Below, in pieces: positions 1 through 8,003 of a DNA stretch of 64,000 nucleotides. This DNA is from Haloarcula halobia (GTDB lineage Archaea > Halobacteriota > Halobacteria > Halobacteriales > Haloarculaceae), in NCBI RefSeq assembly GCF_029338255.1, contig NZ_CP119787.1:248001-312000 (forward strand), written 5' to 3'. The notes below the pieces were generated by a model. It made no database searches. It saw only the letters and a list, made by a program, of their open reading frames with translations, and was not told the DNA's origin. Every line of letters starts with the position of its first letter. Positions within the stretch are counted from its first letter, which is position 1. The translations under genes and the position numbers were made by a program.

Positions 1-325
1 CGGCGAAGTCCTCGCCCTCGCGTATCGCGCGGGCGACCCGGTCGTAGTCACGGTGGCCGAAGATGACGCTCCGGCGCATCAGGTAGTGGGGGTTCGGGAC
101 GCCCGGGAGGATGTCGTCGAAGGCCCCGATGCCGAACTGGTCGAACAGTTTGCGGTAGTCCGCGACGGTCGAGGAGCCCCAAGGGTCAAGCGCCACGTCG
201 TCGGCACCGGCGGCGTCGGCGCCGCCGTCGGTCCGGAAGTCCTCCGACTCACGCCACGGCGCCCCCGACTGGCGGCGGTCCTCGGCGGGCGATGCGTCGT
301 CGTGGGGCGCGTCGTGGTCGGTCAT
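1..325 (-). CDS. trpS: Tryptophanyl-tRNA synthetase, N-terminal part (cut by window edge)
   Basis: Charges tRNA-Trp with tryptophan in the cytoplasm. Only about the first 108 codons lie in the window. They show an acidic, probably disordered leader (residues 1-45) followed by the archaeal/eukaryotic-type N-terminal stretch DPWGSSTVADYRKLFDQFG and then PHYLMRRSVIFGHRD; the class I HIGH and KMSKS motifs lie outside. The ATG overlaps the TGA of the upstream endA gene as ATGA, so the two are probably translated as a coupled pair. The family assignment rests on the N-terminal similarity and on the endA-trpS pairing, which I recall from other haloarchaea. Confidence 0.88.
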   Translation of the reverse strand, partial: MTDHDAPHDDASPAEDRRQSGAPWRESEDFRTDGGADAAGADDVALDPWGSSTVADYRKLFDQFGIGAFDDILPGVPNPHYLMRRSVIFGHRDYDRVARAIREGEDFA

Positions 326-1320
326 GGTGTCAGTCGGCTCACGGCGAGCCAGCGTACCTCCCCATTGGCCCCGGTCAGCGCAAAAACCATTCGCTTCCGC
401 ACGCCGTGGGCGAGTCGCACGTCCAGCGCGAGGTCGCGGGGCTCGAAGGCGTGGTCGGCTGGCAGCACCCGCACGAGCAGTTCGGAGTGGCCAAGGTTGT
501 CGACGTCCTCGACGTCGGCGTAGGTCCGGAAGTCCGCGCCGAACTTGAAGCCGGTCTTGGGCACGACGCCCGCCTCCCGGAGCGTCGAGTAGACCGCGAG
601 CCGGCGGTCGAACCGGTCGCCCTCGACGTCGCGGCCGCGGGCGACGACGGCGTCGGCGCCACCCTCGACGGCGAGCCTCCCGTCGCTGGCGAGGTACGCC
701 GCCTCCACGAGCGACAGCTGGACGGCGTCGTCGAGCCGCTGGCCGTAGAACGCCTGCTCGTAGAGTTGTGCCGGCGGGTCCCAGCACAGCACCCGCTCGG
801 CAAGCAGCTCGCCCTCGGTCGGGGGGACCGTGCCGTCGCTGGTCCCCGAGACGTCGGGGCGGTCGGTCGCCAGGTAGGTTATCTCGCTCTCCTCGTCGAC
901 CACCGCGAGCACGCAGTCCCCGAGGCTCGCCGCGGGCACGCTGTCGCGCTCGCCGACGACGCGGACGCGGTAGGCGACGGCGTCGTCCCACGGCCCCTGC
1001 CCGCGGGGGTAGACCACGAAGTCCGCGCCGTCGGGGTTCTCGACCCACCCATCGCGGGCTGGCGAGAGGTAGAACCCGCGGTCCCGCAGGTCCTTGTAGA
1101 CGAGGAAGGCCACCCCGGAGACGGCCGTCGACCCGAGGAAGGCCCGGAAGTCCATCCCGTCGACGCGCTCGATGTCGCCACGGTACAGCAGGTGGGCGGC
1201 CTCGACGGGCGCGAGGTCGAGGTCGCCGTTCCGGACGCGACCGTAGCCACGCGAGTCGTAGAACCGCTCGCGGGCGCGCGGGCCGGCCCGGACCACGTCA
1301 CCGTCGAGCGTGAGGTCCAT
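322..1320 (-). CDS. endA: tRNA-splicing endonuclease EndA
   Basis: Cuts introns from pre-tRNA and pre-rRNA at bulge-helix-bulge structures. The 332-residue length fits the haloarchaeal form, in which two endonuclease repeats are fused in one chain and a homodimer acts. The C-terminal repeat carries the expected catalytic residues: Tyr in FGADFRTY, His in LGHSELLVRV and Lys in LAHGVRKRM. The N-terminal repeat is degenerate and structural. It lies directly upstream of trpS with an ATGA overlap. In haloarchaea tRNA-Trp has a large intron, so coupling of endA and trpS makes biological sense (inference). Confidence 0.95.
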   Translation of the reverse strand: MDLTLDGDVVRAGPRARERFYDSRGYGRVRNGDLDLAPVEAAHLLYRGDIERVDGMDFRAFLGSTAVSGVAFLVYKDLRDRGFYLSPARDGWVENPDGADFVVYPRGQGPWDDAVAYRVRVVGERDSVPAASLGDCVLAVVDEESEITYLATDRPDVSGTSDGTVPPTEGELLAERVLCWDPPAQLYEQAFYGQRLDDAVQLSLVEAAYLASDGRLAVEGGADAVVARGRDVEGDRFDRRLAVYSTLREAGVVPKTGFKFGADFRTYADVEDVDNLGHSELLVRVLPADHAFEPRDLALDVRLAHGVRKRMVFALTGANGEVRWLAVSRLTP

Positions 1321-1380
1321 AGCGGGGACTGTCGGGCGGGGGACAAAGCCCCTGCGGGTCGCGCCGTGGCGTCGTCCCGG

Positions 1381-2103
1381 TCAGTCGGCGTGGTCGCAGG
1401 TACTGTCCAGACAGCGCCGCCCGCCGGCCGTCTCGAACGCCGGCAGGCCACAGGCACAGTCGTCGACGACCACCCCCGAGGGCACCGAGAAGGCGGTGTC
1501 GCAGTCGGGGTACCGGTCGCACCCGGCCAGCAGGCCGCCCCGGCGGACGATGCGCAGGTCGCCCTCGCAGTCGGGACAGCCCCACTCGCGGTCGAAAGCG
1601 GCCTTCACGCGGTCGTCCAGCGAGTCACAGTCACGGTCGAGACACACCTCGAAGGCCGCGCCGCGTTCGACGCGCATCGTGGGCAGGCCACAGTCGCCAC
1701 AGCGGCCGCCGGTGACGGTGGCATCGCTCGGCAGGCCATACGACGCCTCGCAGCCGGTACAGGCGACGTCGCCCCGCGTCCGGACGAGCGTCCCCGAACA
1801 GTCCGGACAGTCCGCGACCGGGACGCCGGCGTTCGAGGCCGGGAACCTGGCGCTCCCGTGTTCCTCGTGGGCGACCACCCGCAGGAACTCCTCGCCGTCG
1901 CGGGCGGTGACCACGCCGTCCTCGACGGCGACGCTCTCGGCCCGGGTGAGCCACGCCACGGGCTGGTAGCCCGCGGCGTCGTGGACGAGGACGGTGTTGT
2001 CGGGTTTGACGACGACGAGGACGTCGCCCCGCTGTTCCCGCTCACGGGAGCCCTCGAAGACGGTCGTACACTGGCCGGCCATCACGCGCGTGCCGTCGTG
2101 CAT
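1381..2103 (-). CDS. NucS-N-like domain fused to four topoisomerase-type zinc ribbons
   Basis: Predicted nucleic-acid-binding protein of 240 residues. The N-terminus (about 1-75) resembles the N-terminal domain of NucS/EndoMS, including GDVLVVVKPDNTVLVH and GYQPVAW, but the nuclease domain is absent. The rest is a chain of four Cys4 modules like those at the C-terminus of topoisomerase I: CPDC..CTGC, CGDC..CLDRDC, CPDC..CDRYPDC and CACG..CLDSTC. The start at 2103 is chosen because a TATA box (TTTATATC) lies 24-31 bases upstream. Related haloarchaeal proteins exist; the biochemical role is unknown. Confidence 0.8.
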   Translation of the reverse strand: MHDGTRVMAGQCTTVFEGSREREQRGDVLVVVKPDNTVLVHDAAGYQPVAWLTRAESVAVEDGVVTARDGEEFLRVVAHEEHGSARFPASNAGVPVADCPDCSGTLVRTRGDVACTGCEASYGLPSDATVTGGRCGDCGLPTMRVERGAAFEVCLDRDCDSLDDRVKAAFDREWGCPDCEGDLRIVRRGGLLAGCDRYPDCDTAFSVPSGVVVDDCACGLPAFETAGGRRCLDSTCDHAD

Positions 2104-2126
2104 GGACCGGTCTGGTCCCGGGTTCG

Positions 2127-2134
2127 GATATAAA
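2127..2134 (-). promoter_or_regulatory. TATA box of the zinc-ribbon gene
   Basis: TTTATATC on the minus strand, 24-31 bases before the ATG at 2103. This is the standard archaeal distance to a transcription start at or next to the start codon, so the mRNA is probably leaderless. Confidence 0.7.
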
Positions 2135-2236
2135 CTCTCGGAGGCGTCGGGAGCGGTGGCCGGGCGTGTGTCGCCGAACGCGACCGGCTCACCGGGGCCC
2201 AAACATCCAAACCGGTCGAGCGTGTGGGAGAGGGTA

Positions 2237-2914
2237 ATGAGCCCGCCGCAGGCGATCTGTTTCGACATGGACGGCGTCCTCGTCCAGTCCGAGGACTACT
2301 GGGTGGAAAAGCAGCGGAGCCACATCCTGCCGACGGCGGCCCCGAACGACGACATCCCGCTGTCGGTCATCACCGGGCGGAGCTACAAGGAGGTCTATCC
2401 GGAGCTGGCCGAGCAGTACGAACTGGCCGTCTCGCGCGAGGAGTACGAGTCGCTGTTCGAGGCGGCCGGCCGCGAGATATACCGCGACCACGCCACGCTG
2501 CTGGAGGGCGGGCACGACCTGCTGGCGGACCTCCGGGCCGCAGGCGTCGCCCTGGCGCTGACCACCTCCTCGCCGTGGGACTGGATCGAGGTCGTCGACG
2601 AGCGGTTCGGCCTCCTGGAACACTTCGACGCCGTCGTCAGCGCCGACGACCTGGAGGGGGCCGGCAAGCCCGAACCGGGCATCTACGAACGCGGCGCGGC
2701 GGAACTTGGCGTCGAGCCGGCCGAGTGCTGGGCCGTCGAGGATTCGACCGCGGGGGCGCAGGCGGCCGCCGCCGCAGGCATGACGACGGTGGGCTTCCGG
2801 GGCGACGGCGACGAGACGGACCTCTCGGCCGCGGACTACGTCGTGGCCGGCGCGGCCGAACTCCGGGGGCTGCTGTTTGGCGACGCGGGGGCGTCTCAGG
2901 AGCAGTCGGCGTAG
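2237..2914 (+). CDS. HAD-superfamily hydrolase (phosphoglycolate phosphatase/beta-phosphoglucomutase type)
   Basis: Cytoplasmic phosphatase or phosphomutase of 225 residues. Motif I is FDMDGVL near residue 10, motif II is TTSSPWD, motif III is the Lys in GAGKPEPGIY and motif IV is the acidic VEDSTAGAQAA. A helical cap lies between motifs I and II. The substrate cannot be told from sequence. Its last six codons overlap the end of the convergent small membrane-protein gene (2896-3144). The ATG at 2237 is preceded by GGGAGAGGGTA, a possible ribosome-binding site. Confidence 0.85.
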   Translation: MSPPQAICFDMDGVLVQSEDYWVEKQRSHILPTAAPNDDIPLSVITGRSYKEVYPELAEQYELAVSREEYESLFEAAGREIYRDHATLLEGGHDLLADLRAAGVALALTTSSPWDWIEVVDERFGLLEHFDAVVSADDLEGAGKPEPGIYERGAAELGVEPAECWAVEDSTAGAQAAAAAGMTTVGFRGDGDETDLSAADYVVAGAAELRGLLFGDAGASQEQSA

Positions 2915-3144
2915 CCACGGCCCAGGAGGAGGCCACAGACGTTGAGCGCGACGACGGCACACAGGAGACCGAGCGACTGCGTCGTCAGTTCGCCGACGAG
3001 CAAGAGCGGGTACGCCAGCGGGGCCAGGACACCGGTCCAGAAGCCGACGGTCTCGACCGGCCCGCGACGGGCGGCCCAGGCCACCGAGCGGAACCTCCCG
3101 GACGGCGATTCAGCGGGGGAGTCGAAGGGCGGGGTGTTTGCCAT
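2896..3144 (-). CDS. Small two-helix membrane protein, unknown function
   Basis: An 82-residue protein with two hydrophobic helices (about residues 34-53 and 56-75) and a short polar N-terminus. The ATG is preceded by a clear Shine-Dalgarno-like GGAGG and a TATA-like CTTATACG about 40 bases upstream (3182-3190), so unlike many neighbours it probably has a short leader. Its 3' end overlaps the end of the convergent HAD gene by 19 bases. I do not recognise a named family. Confidence 0.6.
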   Translation of the reverse strand: MANTPPFDSPAESPSGRFRSVAWAARRGPVETVGFWTGVLAPLAYPLLLVGELTTQSLGLLCAVVALNVCGLLLGRGYADCS

Positions 3145-3314
3145 GGTGGACCTCCTCGCCCAGCGGTTGTGGGTGACCGCTCGTATAAGGGGGCGACGCT
3201 CCGGGACCGTTCAGAGGGTTCAGCGCCGTTCGCCGCCGCTCGGGGGCAGATTCGGGCGGGACGGTCGACGAGAACGGTCCCGGCTGAACAGTTCACTCCG
3301 CCGGTAAGACCGGC

Positions 3315-5750
3315 TTAGTCGACGCGGACGGTCCGCTGCTCCGTGACCGACGGGAGCGGGAGGTCGGGGAAGGCCACCTCGACGGTGTAGGTCAGTTCGT
3401 CGGCGTCAGCGCCGAAGACGGCCACCGGGAGCGTTGCCTCACCGAGGTAAGAGGGTTTCGCGGTCATCTCGCGGCCGTTGACCGTCACCCGCAGACCCGC
3501 GCGGGCGGCCCCGCCGGTATTCTCGACGGTAACCTCCCGCATCTCGTTTGCACCCGTGGCGATGGCGTCGGGGAACGCGCCCCAGTCCACGTCGACGACC
3601 GGGAGGTCGCGGGCGTTCGAGAGCACCTGCTCGGCCACGCCCTCCGAGAGCCCGGCCCGGACGAGGCCGTCGACGCCGGCCGCGACCACGTCGGCGGGCG
3701 TCTGGAGCCCCTCGGCGGCGAGTTTTCCGGCGCGACCGGACCCGACGCCGTCGATGGCAGTCAGACCGACGGCGTCGGCGCTGATGCCGTGTTCGACGCG
3801 GGCCTCGACGCGGCAGGCGAGGTTGGCGAAGCGTGCCGGCGCGAGGTCGTCGAGGAACGCCCGCAGGGCCGAAAGCAGGCGAAGCGCGTTCTGCCGGATG
3901 ACCCAGGCGTCGCTCTTGAGTTCCGTCGGCGTCGTCCCGGTCATCCCCGCCTTGCAGATGGCGAGCACCTTCCGCTGGCCGGCGTCTAAGTCCGCATCGA
4001 CGTCACCCAGCACCGCGGCGACCGCGTCCTGTTCGTCCGAGCGGGCGCTGACGCTGTCGAACTCCGTCGCCCCAGCGACGGTGGTGAGGAGGTCCGCGGG
4101 CTCGATGGGAGCCGTGGCCCCGCTGTCGGCCTGCGCCTCGCAGCGCTCGGCCAGGTCGGCGAACCGGCGTGCCGTGTCGAGTCGAAGGTAGAACGTCGAG
4201 GCCAGATGCCCCAGGCGGGTCGGTTCGACGCGGAGGCCGTCCTGTTCGACGAAACCGTCGGCGACCAGCTCCGAGAGGGTGCGGCTGACCCGCTCGCGGA
4301 GGTCGCTGCCGGCGGCGTACTCGTCGGGGGCCGACTGGGCGCGGGCGAAGTAGAACGTCGTCCGGAGCCACGCCATCACGTCGTCGACGTCCCGGATCGT
4401 CCCCAGCGCGATCTCGGCGTTGAGGTGGGCGTCGAGTTCGCCCGCGAGCCGGGACTCGATCTCCTTGCCGTCCCGGAGCAGCGCGCGGTACTTGTCGGCG
4501 TCCGCGCGGTCACAGACGACCCAGGCGTAGCCCATGTCGTCGTAGCCCGGCCGCCCCGCGCGCCCGAGCATCTGGAGGATGTCGAGCGGGCTCATGTCGA
4601 CCTCGCCCTCCAGGGGGTCGTGGAGCTTCGTGTCGCGGATGACGACACAGCGCGCGGGGAGGTTCACGCCCCACGCGAGCGTCGAGGTCGAAAAGAGCAG
4701 CTGTATCTTGCCCTCCTTGAACCAGTCCTCGACGCGGTTCTTGTCCTCGCGGGCGAGGCCGGCGTGGTGGAAGCCCACGCCGTCGAGCACCGATTGACGG
4801 AGCGTGTCGTTCCCCAGGTCGGCGGCGTCGTTGTGGAAGTCGTAGTCGCCCCGCGCCCCGATGGGGACGTCGCGTTCGGCCAGTTCGTCGCGGGCCTTCT
4901 TGGCGGCCTGGACGGTGTCCTGCCGGGAGGAGACGAACACGAGCGCCTGGCCTTCCTCGCGGATGTGGGGCTCGGTCAGGTCCAGCGCCCGATAGAGTCG
5001 GCGGTACTTGTCGGCGAAGGCGTTCTCGCCGTGCGAGTAGGTCTTCACGTCGGCGTTCAGGGGCACCGGACGGTAGTCGTCGCCGAAGGCGAAGGTGGTC
5101 TCGGCGGGGGCGTCCAGCCAGTCGGCGACGTCGTCGATGTTTGGCATCGTCGCCGACAGGGCGACCACGCGGGGGTCACAGAGTCGGCGCAGGCGCGAGA
5201 CGGTGACCTCGAGCACCGCGCCGCGCCTATCGGAGTCGAGCAGGTGGACCTCGTCGATGACACAGCAGTCGACGTCGGTGATGAACGCGTAGCGATGGGT
5301 GTCGTGTTTCCTCGTCGCGGAGTCGGCCTTCTCCGGGGTCATCACGAGGATGTCGGCCCGCTCGGCCCGACGGGGGTTCAGGTCGCGTTCGCCGGTGACG
5401 ACGTACACGGAGTAGCCCATGTCCTCGAAGCGCTCCCACTCGCGCTCTTTCTCGTTGGTGAGCGCGCGCAGGGGGGCCAGAAAGAGCGCGGTCCCGCCCG
5501 CCGCGAGGGTCTTGCAGATGGCCAGTTCCGCCAGCGCGGTCTTCCCGCTGGCGGTCGGGGCGCTGACCACGACGTTGTCCTCGCGTTCTAAGAGCGCGGG
5601 CAACGCCTCGGACTGCATGGCGTTGAACCGCTCGAAGGGGAAGGCGTCGGCGAACTCGGGGAGGGCGTCCGCGACCGCGACGCTCGGCTCGCTGTCGGCT
5701 CGAGGTGGCACGTCAGACAGCGAGCGCCGCGACGGCAAAGGCGTTTCCAT
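3315..5750 (-). CDS. Ski2-like DEAD/DEAH helicase related to Hel308
   Basis: ATP-dependent superfamily 2 nucleic-acid helicase of about 811 residues, probably in DNA repair or replication-fork processing. Seen in order: Walker A APTASGKTALAEL, DEVH box (IDEVHLLD), motif III SATMP, and motif VI QMLGRAGRPGYD. The C-terminal half has a ratchet/HhH region (LTAIDGVGSGRAGKLAAEG) and ends in a beta-rich tail that I would not expect in canonical Hel308. The N-terminal Q-motif-like FNAMQ is present. The reading frame stays open far upstream; I chose METPLPSRRSL at 5750, but a start at 5818 is possible. Confidence 0.85.
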   Translation of the reverse strand: METPLPSRRSLSDVPPRADSEPSVAVADALPEFADAFPFERFNAMQSEALPALLEREDNVVVSAPTASGKTALAELAICKTLAAGGTALFLAPLRALTNEKEREWERFEDMGYSVYVVTGERDLNPRRAERADILVMTPEKADSATRKHDTHRYAFITDVDCCVIDEVHLLDSDRRGAVLEVTVSRLRRLCDPRVVALSATMPNIDDVADWLDAPAETTFAFGDDYRPVPLNADVKTYSHGENAFADKYRRLYRALDLTEPHIREEGQALVFVSSRQDTVQAAKKARDELAERDVPIGARGDYDFHNDAADLGNDTLRQSVLDGVGFHHAGLAREDKNRVEDWFKEGKIQLLFSTSTLAWGVNLPARCVVIRDTKLHDPLEGEVDMSPLDILQMLGRAGRPGYDDMGYAWVVCDRADADKYRALLRDGKEIESRLAGELDAHLNAEIALGTIRDVDDVMAWLRTTFYFARAQSAPDEYAAGSDLRERVSRTLSELVADGFVEQDGLRVEPTRLGHLASTFYLRLDTARRFADLAERCEAQADSGATAPIEPADLLTTVAGATEFDSVSARSDEQDAVAAVLGDVDADLDAGQRKVLAICKAGMTGTTPTELKSDAWVIRQNALRLLSALRAFLDDLAPARFANLACRVEARVEHGISADAVGLTAIDGVGSGRAGKLAAEGLQTPADVVAAGVDGLVRAGLSEGVAEQVLSNARDLPVVDVDWGAFPDAIATGANEMREVTVENTGGAARAGLRVTVNGREMTAKPSYLGEATLPVAVFGADADELTYTVEVAFPDLPLPSVTEQRTVRVD

Positions 5751-5864
5751 CACCGAACGTGAACCCCGCTGCTGGCGAGGTGGCAGGCCCTCTCCTCGCG
5801 GGCAGCGCAGAACCATGTACTCCGGAAATCGGCGTCTCCGAGTGCTAACACGGAGGCATACGCA

Positions 5865-5878
5865 GTTATATAGATATA
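5865..5878. promoter_or_regulatory. AT-rich promoter core, possibly bidirectional
   Basis: TTATATAGATATAG stands out in an otherwise GC-rich stretch. Read on the plus strand it would start RNA near 5893-5900, at the foot of a set of hairpins. Read on the minus strand (TATCTATATAA) it would start RNA near 5840 and give the helicase gene a leader of about 90 bases. Confidence 0.5.
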
Positions 5879-5894
5879 GTGTGTACCGTAGAGT

Positions 5895-6045
5895 ATGGTG
5901 AGGGCGTTCCCTCACCGACGGCCTGGGCCCCGGCGAGCCGTATCTGTCTCGTGTGGGCCGGCCAGTTGCTATCGGGCCCGGTGTAGTGAGCCGGGCACGC
6001 CCGTGCGGTGTTCGCGGTGCTGAACTTTCCGGGACCTCGACCCCT
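5895..6045 (+). ncRNA. Candidate structured non-coding RNA in the 340-base gap between the helicase and HTH genes
   Basis: Begins about 25-30 bases after a strong TATA box and contains a run of inverted repeats: GGTGAGGG/CCCTCACC with a 4-base loop (5896-5915 region), ACGGC/GCCGT, GGGCC/GGCCC, CCCGG/CCGGG and GCACG/CGTGC. It does not show the signature motifs of SRP RNA (GGAAG-containing helix 8 loop) or RNase P RNA (GAGGAAAGTCC). A 42-residue open frame from the ATG at 5895 is basic and Cys-rich, which is atypical of haloarchaeal proteins, so I favour RNA. No expression evidence is available. The rest of the gap (5751-5864) holds the helicase leader. Confidence 0.35.
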
Positions 6046-6090
6046 CGAGTGGACACCGCCCTTTTCTGTCTGGCTCCGTGACCCCGGAAC

Positions 6091-6474
6091 GTGAGCGGAG
6101 ACTGGGACCCCGAGACGGTCTTCGAGGTGCTCGGGAGCGAGGAGGTCCGGCGAATCCTCGCGGTGGCGAACGTGAAGCCGATGTCGGTGCCCGAGCTCGC
6201 GGACGGCCTCGAGGCCTCCGAGCCGACGCTGTACCGGCGAATCAACGTCTGTCAGGAGTACGACCTGCTGACCGAGGCCACCCGCGTCGACGAGGACGGG
6301 AACCACTACAAGGTCTACGAGACGGCGCTCGAGCGGATCAGTTTCGAGCTCGACGGGGGCGGGTTCGAGGTGGACCTGGAACTGCGCCGGGACCTGGTCG
6401 AACAGGCCGAGGACGCCTGGGACGACATCGGCGAGGGGGGTGAGCGACGCGGGGGCGACCGGGACGCGCCGTGA
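6091..6474 (+). CDS. Winged-helix (ArsR-like) transcriptional regulator
   Basis: A 127-residue DNA-binding protein starting with GTG. Residues 8-70 form a winged helix-turn-helix: LGSEEVRRILAVANVKPMSV, then PELADGLEASEPTLYRRINV as the recognition helix region, then DEDGNHYKVYETALERI as the wing. The C-terminal 45 residues are acidic, probably for dimerisation. This pattern is common among haloarchaeal ArsR-family regulators without metal-binding cysteines. A TATA-like CTTTTCTG lies about 27 bases upstream, supporting the GTG start. No target is evident. Confidence 0.82.
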   Translation: MSGDWDPETVFEVLGSEEVRRILAVANVKPMSVPELADGLEASEPTLYRRINVCQEYDLLTEATRVDEDGNHYKVYETALERISFELDGGGFEVDLELRRDLVEQAEDAWDDIGEGGERRGGDRDAP

Positions 6475-6698
6475 GTCCCCAGACGACCCCGACGGCGATT
6501 GTCCGGAGGCTGTGCACGGCTTCACGAGGTGAAACAGCCACGAGAGCGCCCGTGACCGCCGCGTTCGGGCCGTGGAACGGGCAGTTTTCGTGCGGAATCC
6601 GGCGTACAAACTGGCGTGGCCGATGTCGGGAGTTTCGACGGCTGAAACGCCCGGCGGGGTTATAACACGCCGGCGACGCATTGGTGGCAACGGAGTCA

Positions 6699-6863
6699 AT
6701 GTCCGTACTCGAAACTATCCGGGAGACAGTCGGGCTCACAGACGAGAAGACCGAGTACGAGTGTGACGATTGCGGTCACACGTTCCACTCCGACGCCGAC
6801 TCGGGGTCCTACTGGTTCCAGTGTCCGGAGTGCAAGTCCGAGTCGCTGACCGAACTCGAGTAA
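6699..6863 (+). CDS. Small zinc-finger protein (54 aa, two CxxC)
   Basis: Tiny zinc-ribbon protein with CDDC and CPEC about 20 residues apart. A TATA box (TTATAACA, 6660-6667) lies 32-39 bases before the ATG at 6699 and is too close to the in-frame GTG at 6681, so the ATG is preferred. Its layout (MSVLETI..., then YECDDCG, then CPEC) is shared with the 53-residue protein at 25625, suggesting paralogues. Haloarchaea encode many such zinc-finger micro-proteins, some linked to biofilm and swarming; this one has no assigned role. Confidence 0.75.
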   Translation: MSVLETIRETVGLTDEKTEYECDDCGHTFHSDADSGSYWFQCPECKSESLTELE

Positions 6864-6971
6864 CGGGGCCCAGGGCGTATCGTGCGCGAACTGCGGCGTT
6901 CTCTCGCTAGTCGTCGAGGCGGGCGCGGACGAACCCAACGTCTATTGCCCGGTCGCCCCTAGCGGCGACCG

Positions 6972-7892
6972 ATGGGACGCGCCCGGAAACCCGACTGGCT
7001 GAAGATGCGGCCGCCGTCGGGCGAGCGGTTCACCGACATCAAGCGGAGCCTCCGCGACCGGGACCTCCACACCGTCTGCGAGGAGGCCAACTGTCCGAAC
7101 CTCGGGGAATGTTGGAGCGGCCGGGACGGCCCCGGGACGGCGACGTTCATGCTCATGGGCGACCGCTGTTCGCGCGGGTGTAACTTCTGTGACGTCGAGA
7201 CCGGCGGGATGGAGCCGCTGGACCCCGAGGAACCCGAGCGAGTGGCTGACGCCGTCGCGGACATCGGCCTGGACTACGTCGTGCTGACCAGCGTCGACCG
7301 CGACGACCTGTTCGACCAGGGCGCGGGTCACTTCGCCGAGACCATCCGCGCCATCAAGGACCGCGACGCCGGGATCCTGGTCGAGTGCCTGATTCCGGAC
7401 TTCCAGGGGGACCCGGCGCTGGTCGACGAGATCATCGACGCCGACCCGGACGTGCTGGCCCACAACGTCGAGACGGTCGAGCGCCTGCAGTGGCCGGTGC
7501 GGGACCGGCGGGCGGGCTACCGCCAGTCGCTGTCGGTGCTGGCGCGGGCGGCCGAAGCCGACGTCTACGCCAAGACCAGCCTGATGCTGGGGCTGGGCGA
7601 GTACGCCCACGAGGTCTACCAGACCCTCTCGGACCTCCGGCAGGTCGGTGTCGACGTGGTGACCTTCGGGCAGTACCTCCAGCCATCGCGGTCGCACCTC
7701 GAGGTGAGCGAGTACGTCCACCCCGACGTCTTCGACACCTGGCAGCGGGTCGCCGAGGCGGAGTTCGGTTTCGCCTACTGTGCCTCGGGACCGATGGTCC
7801 GCTCGTCGTACAAGGCGGGCGAACTGTTCGTCGAGGCCGTCGCCGACGGCCGGAGCGTCGAGGACGCACGGCGGCTGGCGCGGAGCGACTGA
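6972..7892 (+). CDS. lipA: Lipoyl synthase
   Basis: Radical-SAM enzyme that inserts two sulfur atoms into octanoyl groups on E2 and related lipoyl domains. The protein is 306 residues. The N-terminal auxiliary cluster motif appears as CEEANCPNLGEC (C-x4-C-x5-C) and the radical SAM motif as CSRGCNFC (C-x3-C-x2-C). The C-terminal RSSYKAGE is typical of LipA, supplying the serine ligand. It sits upstream of the 2-oxoacid dehydrogenase genes, whose E2 has a lipoyl lysine, so it probably serves that complex. A gap of about 110 bases separates it from pdhA. Confidence 0.95.
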   Translation: MGRARKPDWLKMRPPSGERFTDIKRSLRDRDLHTVCEEANCPNLGECWSGRDGPGTATFMLMGDRCSRGCNFCDVETGGMEPLDPEEPERVADAVADIGLDYVVLTSVDRDDLFDQGAGHFAETIRAIKDRDAGILVECLIPDFQGDPALVDEIIDADPDVLAHNVETVERLQWPVRDRRAGYRQSLSVLARAAEADVYAKTSLMLGLGEYAHEVYQTLSDLRQVGVDVVTFGQYLQPSRSHLEVSEYVHPDVFDTWQRVAEAEFGFAYCASGPMVRSSYKAGELFVEAVADGRSVEDARRLARSD

Positions 7893-8003
7893 GCGCCAGC
7901 CGACGTTCCCACGTGGGCAGTGTCGACGTCGGGCGACACCGCGGCCCGCGAAAGCCCTAAGCGTGGTGCCCGTGAACTAGTCCCACATGTCACCCCGAGG
8001 CAG

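Noticed and set aside
292-2133. 613-codon open frame on the plus strand across endA and the zinc-ribbon gene
   Set aside because: Spans two genes and their intergenic gap on the opposite strand, has no domain signature and is a by-product of high GC at third positions.
5895-6045. SRP RNA or RNase P RNA gene
   Set aside because: The structured stretch lacks the helix 8 GGAAG loop context of SRP RNA and the GAGGAAAGTCC core of RNase P RNA, so it is reported only as an unnamed candidate.
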